DNA of 54,362 nt from Pseudomonadales bacterium (GTDB lineage Bacteria > Pseudomonadota > Gammaproteobacteria > Pseudomonadales > Azotimanducaceae). Below the pieces are notes generated by a model, which had not been told where the DNA came from, did no database searches, and saw only the letters and a list, made by a program, of their open reading frames with translations. Below are positions 41,254 to 52,105 of this stretch, in pieces. Location: positions 1-54,362 of the forward strand of contig JAQWMV010000108.1 of assembly GCA_029246605.1 (NCBI GenBank), given 5' to 3'. A program made the position numbers and the translations under genes. Positions within the stretch are counted from its first letter, which is position 1, and every line of letters starts with the position of its first letter.

Positions 41254-42569
41254 TGAATCACCGATTATTGCCATTTTTTATTTGTCTTGTTGTACAATTC
41301 ACTACTGCGTCAACGATCGATCAGGTTCGAATTCACCAGTCTCCAGAAAAAACCAGGATAGTATTTGATCTGGGGGATGTCGTCGAACATCGATTATTTT
41401 CCCTGCAAGATCCAATGCGATTGGTTGTCGATATCGACGATGCGAAAATCATGGCTAATCTGGCCAGTGTGGATCTGAAGCAGTCGCCTATTGAGAACAT
41501 TAGGTCTTCGGTACGAAATTCGACAGATGTCCGAGTTGTTTTTGATCTACGTGAAATTGTTAAACCTCGGAGCTTTGTTTTAAAGCCCATCATGCAATAT
41601 GGCGACCGGCTGGTAATAGACCTTTATACGGATGATCAACAGGAAACAACGCTCAAAAAAGAAGATCTGTTCAAACAGCAGATGCGTGATGTGGTGATTG
41701 CGATTGACGCTGGCCATGGTGGTGAGGACCCGGGCGCCATTGGTCATGGCGGGGTGCTGGAAAAGGATGTTGTGTTTTCAATCTCATCGATGATGGATGA
41801 GTACTTTAAAGACGAACCAGGTTTTCGGGGTCTCATGGTCCGTGAAGGCGATTACTACATCGAACTGCGTAGAAGAACGCGAATTGCTCATGAAAATTTT
41901 GCCGACATCTTTGTATCAGTTCATGCGGATGCTTTTACCTCATCCAAGGTCAATGGTGCGTCCGTTTATGCGCTCTCTGATACAGGTGCTACCAGTGAAA
42001 CAGCAAGAATTCTCGCGGAAAAGGAGAATACTGCAGACCTGATCGGTGGCGTGGGTGGCGTCAGTCTGCGCGATAAAGATGATTTGCTGGTAGAGGTGCT
42101 GCTTGACCTGGTGACCACGGCAAGTTTGTCTGCAAGTCTGGATATGGGCGAGAAAGTGCTGGCTCAGATAGGGCAGGTTAATAAGTTACACAAGCCACGG
42201 GTTGAACAGGCTGGATTTGTAGTATTAAAGTCTCCGGAGATCCCCTCATTACTGATTGAGACTGGTTATATCTCTAATCCAGTGGAGGCAAGAAAGCTGG
42301 CTAGCCATCGTCATCAGAAGCGTATGGCTTCGGCGATCTTTTCGGGTGTTCGTCAGTACATGGAAAGTAATCCACCACCAGGTACTTTTCTCGCCTGGCG
42401 AAAACAGAATGGTGGTAACGCGTTAATCACGTATGTTATTGAGCGTGGCGACACCCTGTCTAAAATTGCCGGAAAATACCGGGTTAGTTTTGAGAACCTG
42501 AAAAAAATTAATGGTTTGCGTAGCGATAAGATTAGAATTGGTCAGGTGCTGAAGATTCCAGCTAGCTAG
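41253..42569 (+). CDS. amiB: N-acetylmuramoyl-L-alanine amidase with AMIN and LysM domains
   Basis: IDAGHGGEDPGAIGHGG, SVHADAF, C-terminal LysM YVIERGDTLSKIAGKYRVS; start ATG overlaps the tsaE stop. Confidence 0.92.
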   Translation: MNHRLLPFFICLVVQFTTASTIDQVRIHQSPEKTRIVFDLGDVVEHRLFSLQDPMRLVVDIDDAKIMANLASVDLKQSPIENIRSSVRNSTDVRVVFDLREIVKPRSFVLKPIMQYGDRLVIDLYTDDQQETTLKKEDLFKQQMRDVVIAIDAGHGGEDPGAIGHGGVLEKDVVFSISSMMDEYFKDEPGFRGLMVREGDYYIELRRRTRIAHENFADIFVSVHADAFTSSKVNGASVYALSDTGATSETARILAEKENTADLIGGVGGVSLRDKDDLLVEVLLDLVTTASLSASLDMGEKVLAQIGQVNKLHKPRVEQAGFVVLKSPEIPSLLIETGYISNPVEARKLASHRHQKRMASAIFSGVRQYMESNPPPGTFLAWRKQNGGNALITYVIERGDTLSKIAGKYRVSFENLKKINGLRSDKIRIGQVLKIPAS

Positions 42570-44323
42570 TGAGTAAGACTCGAGGCAAATTGATCGACGT
42601 GAAGATAAAACAGCTAGATCCCAAGTTAGCAAATCAGATTGCCGCCGGTGAAGTGGTAGAACGTCCAGCATCGGTTGTTAAAGAGCTGCTTGAAAACAGC
42701 CTGGATGCGAAGAGCACTGAGATCCACATCATGGTTGAGATAGGAGGGACCCGTCTGATCAAGATTCGTGACAATGGTTCTGGTATTGGAAAAGATGACC
42801 TCAAACTCGCCCTTAATCGTCATGCCACCAGCAAAATTTCGTCTATTGAGGATTTGGTGGCAGTTGGGACGCTTGGATTTCGCGGAGAGGCACTTGCGAG
42901 TATTGCTTCCATTGCGCGACTGACTCTAACGAGTAATGACAGTGACGGACAAAGCGGCTGGAGCTTAAACGGTGAGACGCTAGAAGTTTCACCTGCACCA
43001 CACCCGAGAGGCACGACGATAGAGGTTAGAGACCTTTTTTTTAGTACACCGGCCCGACGAAAATTCCTGCGCACCGAGCGAACAGAATATCAACGGATCG
43101 ATGAGGTGTTGCGAAAGGCGAGTCTAAGTCACCCTAACGTAACCCTGACGCTGAGCCATAATGGCAAGCTCCTCAGGCAGTATCGTGCATGCCTGACTGA
43201 GCAGGACGAACATCGCAGACTTAGTGCGACCTTCGGACCTTCATTCCTTGAGAACGCACTTTATTTTTCGGAAGAAAACCATGGAATGCGCTTGTCCGGC
43301 TGGGTTTCTCTGCCGACCTATTCTCGTAGTCAGGCCGATCAGCAATTCTTTTTTGTAAACACTCGGCCTATTCGAGATAAACTAATAACCCATGCGGTTA
43401 AGCAGGCATACTCGGATGTGCTGTACCATGGTCGACAGCCAGTGTTTTCATTGTTTTTGGAATTGGACCCAAAAGATGTCGATGTGAATGTGCATCCAAC
43501 GAAACACGAAGTACGTTTTCGAGATTCCCGCAATGTTCATGATTTTGTTTTTAGATCCACGCACAAATTGTTGGCGGATGTTAGACCTGATGATGTGATT
43601 GCACCCACTGCCGAAAATTTCCTGGCTTCTGTACCAGTGCAATCGAATTTCTCAATGCAAAGAGGTTCACGGATAGGTGAACAGGTGCAGCATTACGCGG
43701 AGTTGTTACGTAACGACCCTGTGCCCTTGACCACAGATAGTGATATTCCTCCGTTGGGGTATGCGGTAGCCCAACTTCATGGGATTTATATTCTTGCTCA
43801 GAATGAAAGGGGTATGGTGATTGTAGACATGCATGCCGCACATGAGCGCATTACCTACGAGCGTTTGAAGACCGTAGATGACGGCGTGAAGAAGCAACCA
43901 CTTCTGGTACCCATTACCATTGCTGTTAGTGCAGCAGAAAGTGCCGCAGTCGAGGATCATATAGAACACCTAGATGAATTGGGTTTTGATATCGCCAAGT
44001 TCTCGGAGGAGTCACTCATAATTCGTGGCATCCCGGCTTTGCTGGCCCGGGGTAACTCAGAGCAGCTGGTCCGAGATGTGTTATCCGACCTCTTGGAGTA
44101 TGGATCCACCGCCCGGATTGAAGAGCAGCATGACGAAATATTATCCACTATGGCCTGTCATGGTTCTGTTCGTGCTAATCGCAAGTTGTCAATCCAGGAA
44201 ATGAACGCGTTACTCAGGGATATGGAAGAGACAGAGCGCAGCGGGCAGTGCAATCATGGGCGACCGACCTTCTGCGAGCTAACAGTCGCTGACCTGGACG
44301 GTTTGTTTATGCGCGGCAGGTGA
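42569..44323 (+). CDS. mutL: DNA mismatch repair protein MutL
   Basis: 584 aa; ANQIAAGEVVERPASVVKELLENSLDA, FRGEALASIASIARL, NVHPTKHEVRF. Confidence 0.97.
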   Translation: MSKTRGKLIDVKIKQLDPKLANQIAAGEVVERPASVVKELLENSLDAKSTEIHIMVEIGGTRLIKIRDNGSGIGKDDLKLALNRHATSKISSIEDLVAVGTLGFRGEALASIASIARLTLTSNDSDGQSGWSLNGETLEVSPAPHPRGTTIEVRDLFFSTPARRKFLRTERTEYQRIDEVLRKASLSHPNVTLTLSHNGKLLRQYRACLTEQDEHRRLSATFGPSFLENALYFSEENHGMRLSGWVSLPTYSRSQADQQFFFVNTRPIRDKLITHAVKQAYSDVLYHGRQPVFSLFLELDPKDVDVNVHPTKHEVRFRDSRNVHDFVFRSTHKLLADVRPDDVIAPTAENFLASVPVQSNFSMQRGSRIGEQVQHYAELLRNDPVPLTTDSDIPPLGYAVAQLHGIYILAQNERGMVIVDMHAAHERITYERLKTVDDGVKKQPLLVPITIAVSAAESAAVEDHIEHLDELGFDIAKFSEESLIIRGIPALLARGNSEQLVRDVLSDLLEYGSTARIEEQHDEILSTMACHGSVRANRKLSIQEMNALLRDMEETERSGQCNHGRPTFCELTVADLDGLFMRGR

Positions 44324-44327
44324 TCCT

Positions 44328-45269
44328 TTGAAGCCCAGGGTCCTTACCCTCACTGGACCGACTGCGAGTGGCAAATCCGGCCTCGCTGAGGAGCTTGCAA
44401 GACGATTTCCCATTGAGATTATTTCTGTTGATTCTGCTGTGGTTTATCGCGGTATGGATATAGGTACGGCTAAACCGTCTCCTTTGGTTCTTAAAAGCAT
44501 TCCTCATCATCTGGTAGACATCAGAGATCCTAGCGATACCTATTCAGCGGCAGATTTCCGACATGATGTCATTCAGATTATCCGTGATGTTCTTGTCAGG
44601 GGGAGGTCCCCGTTACTGGTTGGGGGTACGATGCTGTATTTCAGAGCGTTGAAGAATAGTATTGCACAACTACCCGGCGCGGACGCAACCATAAGAGAAC
44701 GGATAACCAAGGTTGGAGAAAATGAAGGCTGGGATGAAGTTCATAGACAATTGTCACAGGTTGATCCGATAGCAGCGGCGAGAATCAATCCAAACGATGC
44801 GCAACGACTTCAAAGAGCACTGGAAGTGTATGAGATCACCGGTCGAACATTATCTGAGCTGCATGAGGTCGGCCAGGTAGATTGTCCTTTTGATTTGGTT
44901 GAACTTGCCGTTGTACCGCCGCGGGCGTTGTTACATGTTCGGATTGATGAGCGCCTTAATGCCATGTTGGAAGCGGGTTTTTTTGATGAGGTGAGATTAC
45001 TTTTTGAACGTGAAGACTTAAATACTGAACTACCCTCAATGAAGGCAGTTGGATATCGACAGATTTGGTCATACTTGGCAGGAGACCTCTCCGAGGCTCA
45101 ACTGCGTGAGAAAATAGGGGTTGCCACACGCCGCCTGGCCAAACATCAATATACCTGGCTCAATAGCTGGGATGATCTGCACGTGTTTGAATCTGCAGAT
45201 ATTGATCAGGTCTTGAAAATCACCGATGTCAGCACCATATTAACTGAAGGTACCAAACCAGCAGCTTAG
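44328..45269 (+). CDS. miaA: tRNA dimethylallyltransferase
   Basis: 313 aa; LTGPTASGKSGLAEELARR, ISVDSAVVYRGMDIGTAKPS. Confidence 0.97.
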   Translation: MKPRVLTLTGPTASGKSGLAEELARRFPIEIISVDSAVVYRGMDIGTAKPSPLVLKSIPHHLVDIRDPSDTYSAADFRHDVIQIIRDVLVRGRSPLLVGGTMLYFRALKNSIAQLPGADATIRERITKVGENEGWDEVHRQLSQVDPIAAARINPNDAQRLQRALEVYEITGRTLSELHEVGQVDCPFDLVELAVVPPRALLHVRIDERLNAMLEAGFFDEVRLLFEREDLNTELPSMKAVGYRQIWSYLAGDLSEAQLREKIGVATRRLAKHQYTWLNSWDDLHVFESADIDQVLKITDVSTILTEGTKPAA

Positions 45270-45317
45270 TTCGACTGGATGCAACTAGCGGTTGTAATAT
45301 GAATAAAGGAGCGCATC

Positions 45318-45548
45318 ATGGCAAAAGGACAGTCACTACAAGCCCCATTTCTGAACGCATTGCCGAAAGACCGCATACCTGTGTCGATTTACCTGGTTAG
45401 CGGTATAAAACTATAGGGCCAAATTGAGTCCTTTGATCAGTTTGTTACTCTATTGCGAAGCACAGTGAGCCAGATGATCTATAAATTCGCCATTTCTACC
45501 GTAGTGCCATCCCGCAATGTAATCATTGACGAAGAAGATAGCGAATGA
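45318..45548 (+). pseudogene. hfq: RNA chaperone Hfq with in-frame TAG at codon 33 (45414-45416)
   Basis: Reads [75 protein letters not shown]; good SD AAAGGAG upstream; between miaA and hflX. Confidence 0.93.
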
Positions 45549-45557
45549 TGGCCCCCC

Positions 45558-46832
45558 TTGTTTTTTGATAGACCAGAGGCTGGCAGCCGGGCATTACTTG
45601 TACATATTGAACAACGGGATTCTGAGCTCGCGACTTCGAGTGAGCTGAAGGAACTAGCAGAGTCGGCGAGTCTACAGGCTGTAGGTAGCATCCTGAGTAA
45701 TCGAAGATTCCCCCATCCAGCAACTTTCCTTGGTCAAGGTAAAGTCCAGGAAATAGCCGAGTTAATACCTACAGTAAAAGCTGAACTGGTGATTATCGAT
45801 CATGAACTATCACCCAGTCAGCAGCGTAACCTTGAAACTGAACTAGCGTGTCGAGTTTTGGATCGAACGGGTCTGATTCTAGAGATCTTTTCGCAGCGAG
45901 CGCGAACCTACGAGGGTAAGTTACAGGTGGAGCTCGCACAATTAGCGCACGCATCCACGCGATTAGTTAAAGGCTGGACTCACCTCGATCTACAACGTGG
46001 TGGTTCTGGTCGTGCCGGAGGCACTAGTGCTGGTTTGACGGGTACCGGTGAGACTCAGCTTGAGGTGGATCAGCGGTTGCTCGCGGTTAGGACGCGACGC
46101 ATCACGAATCGTTTGGATAAGGTGAGACGACAGCGGAGCCAGAATCGGCGCTCCAGAAAACGCTCGGACATTAAAACCGTTTCTCTTGCGGGTTATACAA
46201 ACGCCGGTAAATCAACCCTATTCAATCGTTTATGCGAGTCGGAAGTGTGGGAGGCAGATCAACTTTTTGCGACGCTGGATCCAACGCTTCGTCGCTTATC
46301 AATTCCCGTCATTGGCAAAATCGTACTATCCGATACAGTAGGTTTTATACGTCAGTTACCGCATTCCCTGGTGGAAGCTTTCAGAGCGACACTGGAAGAG
46401 GTGACTGCGGCTGATCTTATTTTGCATGTAGTAGACGTCGCGGCAGATTCTCGGAGCGAGCGTATTGTTCAGGTGAATGAGGTTTTTGACGAAATTGGCG
46501 CAAACAAGGTGCCAAAATTGATGGTTTATAACAAAATAGACGCAGGGGGTTCAACTCCAAGGTTAGAGAGGGATGCCAGTGGTAAGCCCTTTAAGGTCTG
46601 GGTGTCCGCCCAAACTGGCGAAGGTCTGGATTTGCTGGTTGAAGCGATGGGAGAGTTACTTGCGGATGAGCTTGTAGAAACGCAGATAACGTTGCAACCT
46701 CACGAGGGAAATATACGGGCAAAACTCTTTGCGTTAGGGGCGGTTCTGCGAGAGGACACTGATCACGATGGTCTGATTCGCATGGACTTACGTATTGATC
46801 AAAGTGACCTTGCAAGATTACAGGTAAAATAA
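45558..46832 (+). CDS. hflX: GTPase HflX
   Basis: TTG start; GYTNAGKSTLFNRL, DTVGFIRQLPHSLVEAF. Confidence 0.95.
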   Translation: MFFDRPEAGSRALLVHIEQRDSELATSSELKELAESASLQAVGSILSNRRFPHPATFLGQGKVQEIAELIPTVKAELVIIDHELSPSQQRNLETELACRVLDRTGLILEIFSQRARTYEGKLQVELAQLAHASTRLVKGWTHLDLQRGGSGRAGGTSAGLTGTGETQLEVDQRLLAVRTRRITNRLDKVRRQRSQNRRSRKRSDIKTVSLAGYTNAGKSTLFNRLCESEVWEADQLFATLDPTLRRLSIPVIGKIVLSDTVGFIRQLPHSLVEAFRATLEEVTAADLILHVVDVAADSRSERIVQVNEVFDEIGANKVPKLMVYNKIDAGGSTPRLERDASGKPFKVWVSAQTGEGLDLLVEAMGELLADELVETQITLQPHEGNIRAKLFALGAVLREDTDHDGLIRMDLRIDQSDLARLQVK

Positions 46833-46894
46833 TATTAAGTTTTTTACTAAGATTAATGGGAAAATGATGCCCGCAATTGAGTTGGAGATGAAAA

Positions 46895-48022
46895 ATGGCC
46901 TGGAATGAGCCTGGAAACGGAAAGGATCAAGACCCATGGGGCAATCGGAGTGATCAAGGTCCGCCGGATCTTGATGAAGCTTTTCGCAAACTACAGAATA
47001 ATTTGTCATCCATGTTTGGGGGCGGATCAGGTGGAGGTGGCGGCGCAGCGAAACCCTTGAATTTTAATATGATAGGTCTGGTGGGTGTAGTGCTCATGAC
47101 ACTATATTTCGCTCTAGGCGTGTATCAGGTTGATGAGCAAGAGAAGGGCGTGGTATTACGTTTTGGTGAACTACAGCCAACAATCATATTGCCGGGATTG
47201 CACTGGAATCCACCACTTATAGATCAGGTTTTACTCGAAAATGTAACTCGTGTTCGATCAAGTGCACATGATTCTGAAATGCTGACCGAGGATGAAAACA
47301 TAGTGAAGGTCAAAATGACTGTTCAGTATGTGATCAGCGATATCAAAAATTACAAACTTAACGTGAAGAATCCTGATTTAAGTCTTTTTCAGGCAACAGA
47401 GAGCGCCCTGCGTCACGCGGTTGGCAGTACTGAAATGCACCAGGTGTTAACTGAAGGACGAGAGCAACTGGCCTATGATGTGCGGGATCGAATCCAGACC
47501 TATATGGATGCCTATGGGACTGGTATTCAAGCTACTCAGGTAAATATTGAGGAAACCGCACCGCCAGATGCCGTGCGTGCTGCCTTTGATGATGTCATCA
47601 GAGCGCGAGAGGATGAAGTACGGCTCAGAAATGAAGCGGACGCCTATGCCAATCAGGTCATACCAGAGGCGCGAGGTGAAGCACAGCGGTTGTTAGAAGA
47701 GGCTCAGGGTTATAAGCAAACTAAAATTGCGCAGGCCACCGGTGAAGCCGAACGCTTTAACAAATTGTATGTCGAGTACAAGTTGGCACCGGAAGTTACC
47801 CGCGAGCGTATCTACCTGGATACTATTGAGTCCGTGATGATGAATAGTACTAAAGTGTTGATCGATGTCGACGGTGGTAATAATTTGCTGTATCTACCAT
47901 TGGATAAGATCATGCAACAATCATCGTCAGCGGCCCCTAGCTATAACCCTAATGACCGGCCGACAGGCGCTGTAGCGAACACGACAAGTTCGCAACCGAA
48001 CAGCAGCCGGGCGAGGAGATAA
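46895..48022 (+). CDS. hflK: Membrane protease regulator HflK
   Basis: 375 aa SPFH; MAWNEPGNGKDQDPWGNR N-terminus. Confidence 0.95.
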   Translation: MAWNEPGNGKDQDPWGNRSDQGPPDLDEAFRKLQNNLSSMFGGGSGGGGGAAKPLNFNMIGLVGVVLMTLYFALGVYQVDEQEKGVVLRFGELQPTIILPGLHWNPPLIDQVLLENVTRVRSSAHDSEMLTEDENIVKVKMTVQYVISDIKNYKLNVKNPDLSLFQATESALRHAVGSTEMHQVLTEGREQLAYDVRDRIQTYMDAYGTGIQATQVNIEETAPPDAVRAAFDDVIRAREDEVRLRNEADAYANQVIPEARGEAQRLLEEAQGYKQTKIAQATGEAERFNKLYVEYKLAPEVTRERIYLDTIESVMMNSTKVLIDVDGGNNLLYLPLDKIMQQSSSAAPSYNPNDRPTGAVANTTSSQPNSSRARR

Positions 48023-48024
48023 TC

Positions 48025-48894
48025 ATGTCAACGAAAAAATTTGTACTCAGTTTCATATTATTGGCAGCGGCAATTCTGGGAAGCAATTCATTGTTTATCG
48101 TCAATGAGATGCAGCGAGCAGTATTGCTCGAATTTGGTGCGGTCGTAAGGGCGGATATTGAACCGGGATTGCATCCTAAATGGCCATTTATCAATGAGGT
48201 CATGAAGTTCGACGCCAGGGTTCTAACATCTGATGCGCCTCCGGAACGCTTCCTGACATTGGAAAAGAAGGCCGTCATTGTTGATTCTTTTGCGAAGTTC
48301 AGAATAGATAATGTAGCAACCTACTACACTGCGACCTCAGGCGATGAGACTCGAGCAGAGCAATTGCTCAAGCAACGCATCAATACGGGATTACGTAATG
48401 AAATATCTAAGCGTACTTTGTACGAGGTAGTGTCAGGTGAACGTGACCAGTTAATGGAGGTGCTGACTAGTGCAATCAATGAGGTTGCGCGTATGGAATT
48501 AGGTGTATCGGTTGTGGATGTCAGGGTCAAGCGAATTGATCTGCCGCCGGAAGTGAGCCAGTCAGTTTATAATCGTATGAATACGGAACGTGATATTGAA
48601 GCCAGAGAGCATCGAGCTAAAGGTCAGGAATTAGCAGTCGGAATTAGTGCAGATGCAGAAAAGCAGCGTGAAGTGATTATGGCGGAGGCATACTCCTCTG
48701 CGGAACAGACTCGTGGTGAAGGTGATGCTGAATCGGCGGCAACGTACGCAGCAGCGTTCACTAAAGATAAGGAGTTCTATAAGTTTTATCGCAGTATGAA
48801 TGCTTACAGGGCGGCTTTTAGCACCAAGAGCGACGTTTTGATTATTCAGCCTGACAGTGATTTCTTTAAGTACATGAATCAAAGCGAAAACTAA
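48025..48894 (+). CDS. hflC: Membrane protease regulator HflC
   Basis: 289 aa SPFH protein directly after hflK. Confidence 0.95.
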   Translation: MSTKKFVLSFILLAAAILGSNSLFIVNEMQRAVLLEFGAVVRADIEPGLHPKWPFINEVMKFDARVLTSDAPPERFLTLEKKAVIVDSFAKFRIDNVATYYTATSGDETRAEQLLKQRINTGLRNEISKRTLYEVVSGERDQLMEVLTSAINEVARMELGVSVVDVRVKRIDLPPEVSQSVYNRMNTERDIEAREHRAKGQELAVGISADAEKQREVIMAEAYSSAEQTRGEGDAESAATYAAAFTKDKEFYKFYRSMNAYRAAFSTKSDVLIIQPDSDFFKYMNQSEN

Positions 48895-48924
48895 TTTAAT
48901 GCGTTAAACCCGCTAGGGTAGGCA

Positions 48925-48953
48925 GGCCGGGAGTAATATCTCGGCCTTTTTTT
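48925..48953 (+). terminator. Rho-independent terminator after hflC
   Basis: 8-bp stem ggccggga/tctcggcc (one G-U), 6-nt loop gtaata, then seven T. Confidence 0.85.
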
Positions 48954-48963
48954 GGAGTAAGCA

Positions 48964-49152
48964 ATGTTGTGGCACGAACTTAGTGTTGCGCTGTGTCTGG
49001 TATTGGTCATTGAAGGTATCATGCCTTTTCTGTTTCCGCGCCGGTGGCAGGAAATGGTCGTGAAAGCCGCAGAGATTGACGAAAAAATGATGCGTGCTAT
49101 GGGTCTGGTAAGCATGCTGATTGGCACTGGTTTGTTGTATCTCATTAACTAG
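48964..49152 (+). CDS. DUF2065 family small membrane protein
   Basis: 62 aa; LVLVIEGIMPFLFPRRWQEM; conserved position between hflC and purA. Confidence 0.88.
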   Translation: MLWHELSVALCLVLVIEGIMPFLFPRRWQEMVVKAAEIDEKMMRAMGLVSMLIGTGLLYLIN

Positions 49153-49199
49153 TATCAAGAAACTAGAGGCACCATCTGTAATTTTCGGACAGGAATTAA

Positions 49200-50480
<1,281 letters not shown>

Positions 50481-50483
50481 AGA

Positions 50484-50724
50484 TTACATCGAGCTTGCGG
50501 ATGTTATGGTTCTAGACGAACCAGTCAAGTCCAGATAGGTGGGGAGTTCTAAAACTACCTGGGATGTTGGAAACGATCCTGAAGCTAGAACACCTGCCTG
50601 ACCAGTAGCATTGTTGCCTGCGCCGGCGATGATAGTGGGGATTCGAATACCCCGTAATTACTCTATTTTGAACCTGTGAGAAAACACTATAGTCGTTCAC
50701 AGTGGTAGTGAATCTCAACGTCAT
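50484..50724 (-). pseudogene. Frameshifted coding remnant downstream of the DUF1501 gene
   Basis: MTLRFTTTVNDYSVFSQVQNRVITG in one frame continues in another as GIRIPTIIAGAGNNATGQAGVLASGSFPTSQVVLELPTYLDLTGSSRTITSASSM*; amino-acid composition looks coding, family unknown. Confidence 0.4.
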
Positions 50725-50746
50725 TACTGACCATAGGTTGTCTCGG

Positions 50747-52105
50747 TTAGCGCATAAAGCCTAGGTTTTGAATGGAAAAGTTTTTCAGGTTGGGGAATAC
50801 CTCGTTCAGTTCGGATGCGCCCAGGCCAAACCAGCTGGCTAGGGTGGCGCCCATTTGGTCGATCGCGGTGGTCGGTATGATACGGCCGCGACCGGAATCC
50901 TGGGGGCCTTCGATCTCAATTATGGGCATGTTCCCGTATATTTCCTTTCCGTTTACCGCACCACCCATGATCAGCTGATGTCCACCCCAGCCATGATCAG
51001 AACCATCACCGTTGCTGGTCAGAGTTCGCCCGAAATCTGACGCGGTGAATGTGGTGACCTCATTACCGATGCCAAGTTCTTCCATCGCCTGGGAAAATGC
51101 ATGGAGCCCCTGACTAAGTCTGCTGATCAGTATTGGTTGTCGCTCAAGCTGATCACTGTGCGTATCCCAGCCTCCGAGAGACACGAAAAATGTCTGACGT
51201 TTCATCCCCAGTGCTTCCCGCGCTGCTATCAACCTTGCCACCATAGATAGACTGCCACCCAACGGGTTACCATCCGGAAATTGTGTTTCGAGCGGTGGTA
51301 CATCAGCAATTTGATCAGCAATGAGATCTGCAAGGTTTATCGAGCGCTGTTGAACTCGGGCAAACTCCTGCCCGAAGGCAGATGTCGGCGAACTCGTAAG
51401 CATTGCGTTGAATGCGTCTGCCCGGCGCCGTTCGCGTTCTCCCGAAGCCGCAGAATTCAAACCTTTGAGGGTTTGCACCCCCCCCGCACCGATGCTGTAT
51501 GGCAGCGTTGCCGAACCGGTCTGCCACAGGTTACTGCCTGCTATGGTTACGTTCATAGACAGCCCTGTCTCCCCATTGCTACCCTCTAGAAGGTCTGCCA
51601 TACGACCCGCCCAGCCAGTGGGTTTGGCCACGTTGGTATTGAGCGATTGCCAATATTTCTGTTGATCATTGTGCGAGAACAACTGTTGTGGCAATTCAAT
51701 ATTGCCATTCTCAAAACTGGTGCGTGAGGTGGGCTCCACCAGTGCTCCGATATTCGCGGCAACCGCAAGCTTATTGTCATTAAACAGATCCGCGAGTTCC
51801 GGTGCTGAAGGATGAAAGCCAAATGTACCCGCGGTTGTTAATGGATTAATAGACACGAGATCTTCCGCAGCAACGGCCAGGCTCTGACGGGCATCAGCAT
51901 ACGCCTCATACTCCAGGCCACCCGAGGGCACCACCATGTTATAAGAGTCATTACCGCCAAACAGAAACACACACACCAGTGCGCGATAGTCATCAGCGGG
52001 AGGCACCATCGCATTTACGAGGCTTAAATGCCCAAGCGTGGCGGTCATGCTGGACCCGGCGAGCGCAGCCTGGATGCTGCGGGTTAAAAACTCTCTGCGC
52101 TTCAT
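50747..52105 (-). CDS. DUF1501 family protein with Tat-like signal
   Basis: 452 aa; MKRREFLTRSIQAALAGSS, VFLFGGNDSYNMVVP, SDFGRTLTSNGDGSDHGWGGHQLIMGGAV. Confidence 0.92.
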   Translation of the reverse strand: MKRREFLTRSIQAALAGSSMTATLGHLSLVNAMVPPADDYRALVCVFLFGGNDSYNMVVPSGGLEYEAYADARQSLAVAAEDLVSINPLTTAGTFGFHPSAPELADLFNDNKLAVAANIGALVEPTSRTSFENGNIELPQQLFSHNDQQKYWQSLNTNVAKPTGWAGRMADLLEGSNGETGLSMNVTIAGSNLWQTGSATLPYSIGAGGVQTLKGLNSAASGERERRRADAFNAMLTSSPTSAFGQEFARVQQRSINLADLIADQIADVPPLETQFPDGNPLGGSLSMVARLIAAREALGMKRQTFFVSLGGWDTHSDQLERQPILISRLSQGLHAFSQAMEELGIGNEVTTFTASDFGRTLTSNGDGSDHGWGGHQLIMGGAVNGKEIYGNMPIIEIEGPQDSGRGRIIPTTAIDQMGATLASWFGLGASELNEVFPNLKNFSIQNLGFMR

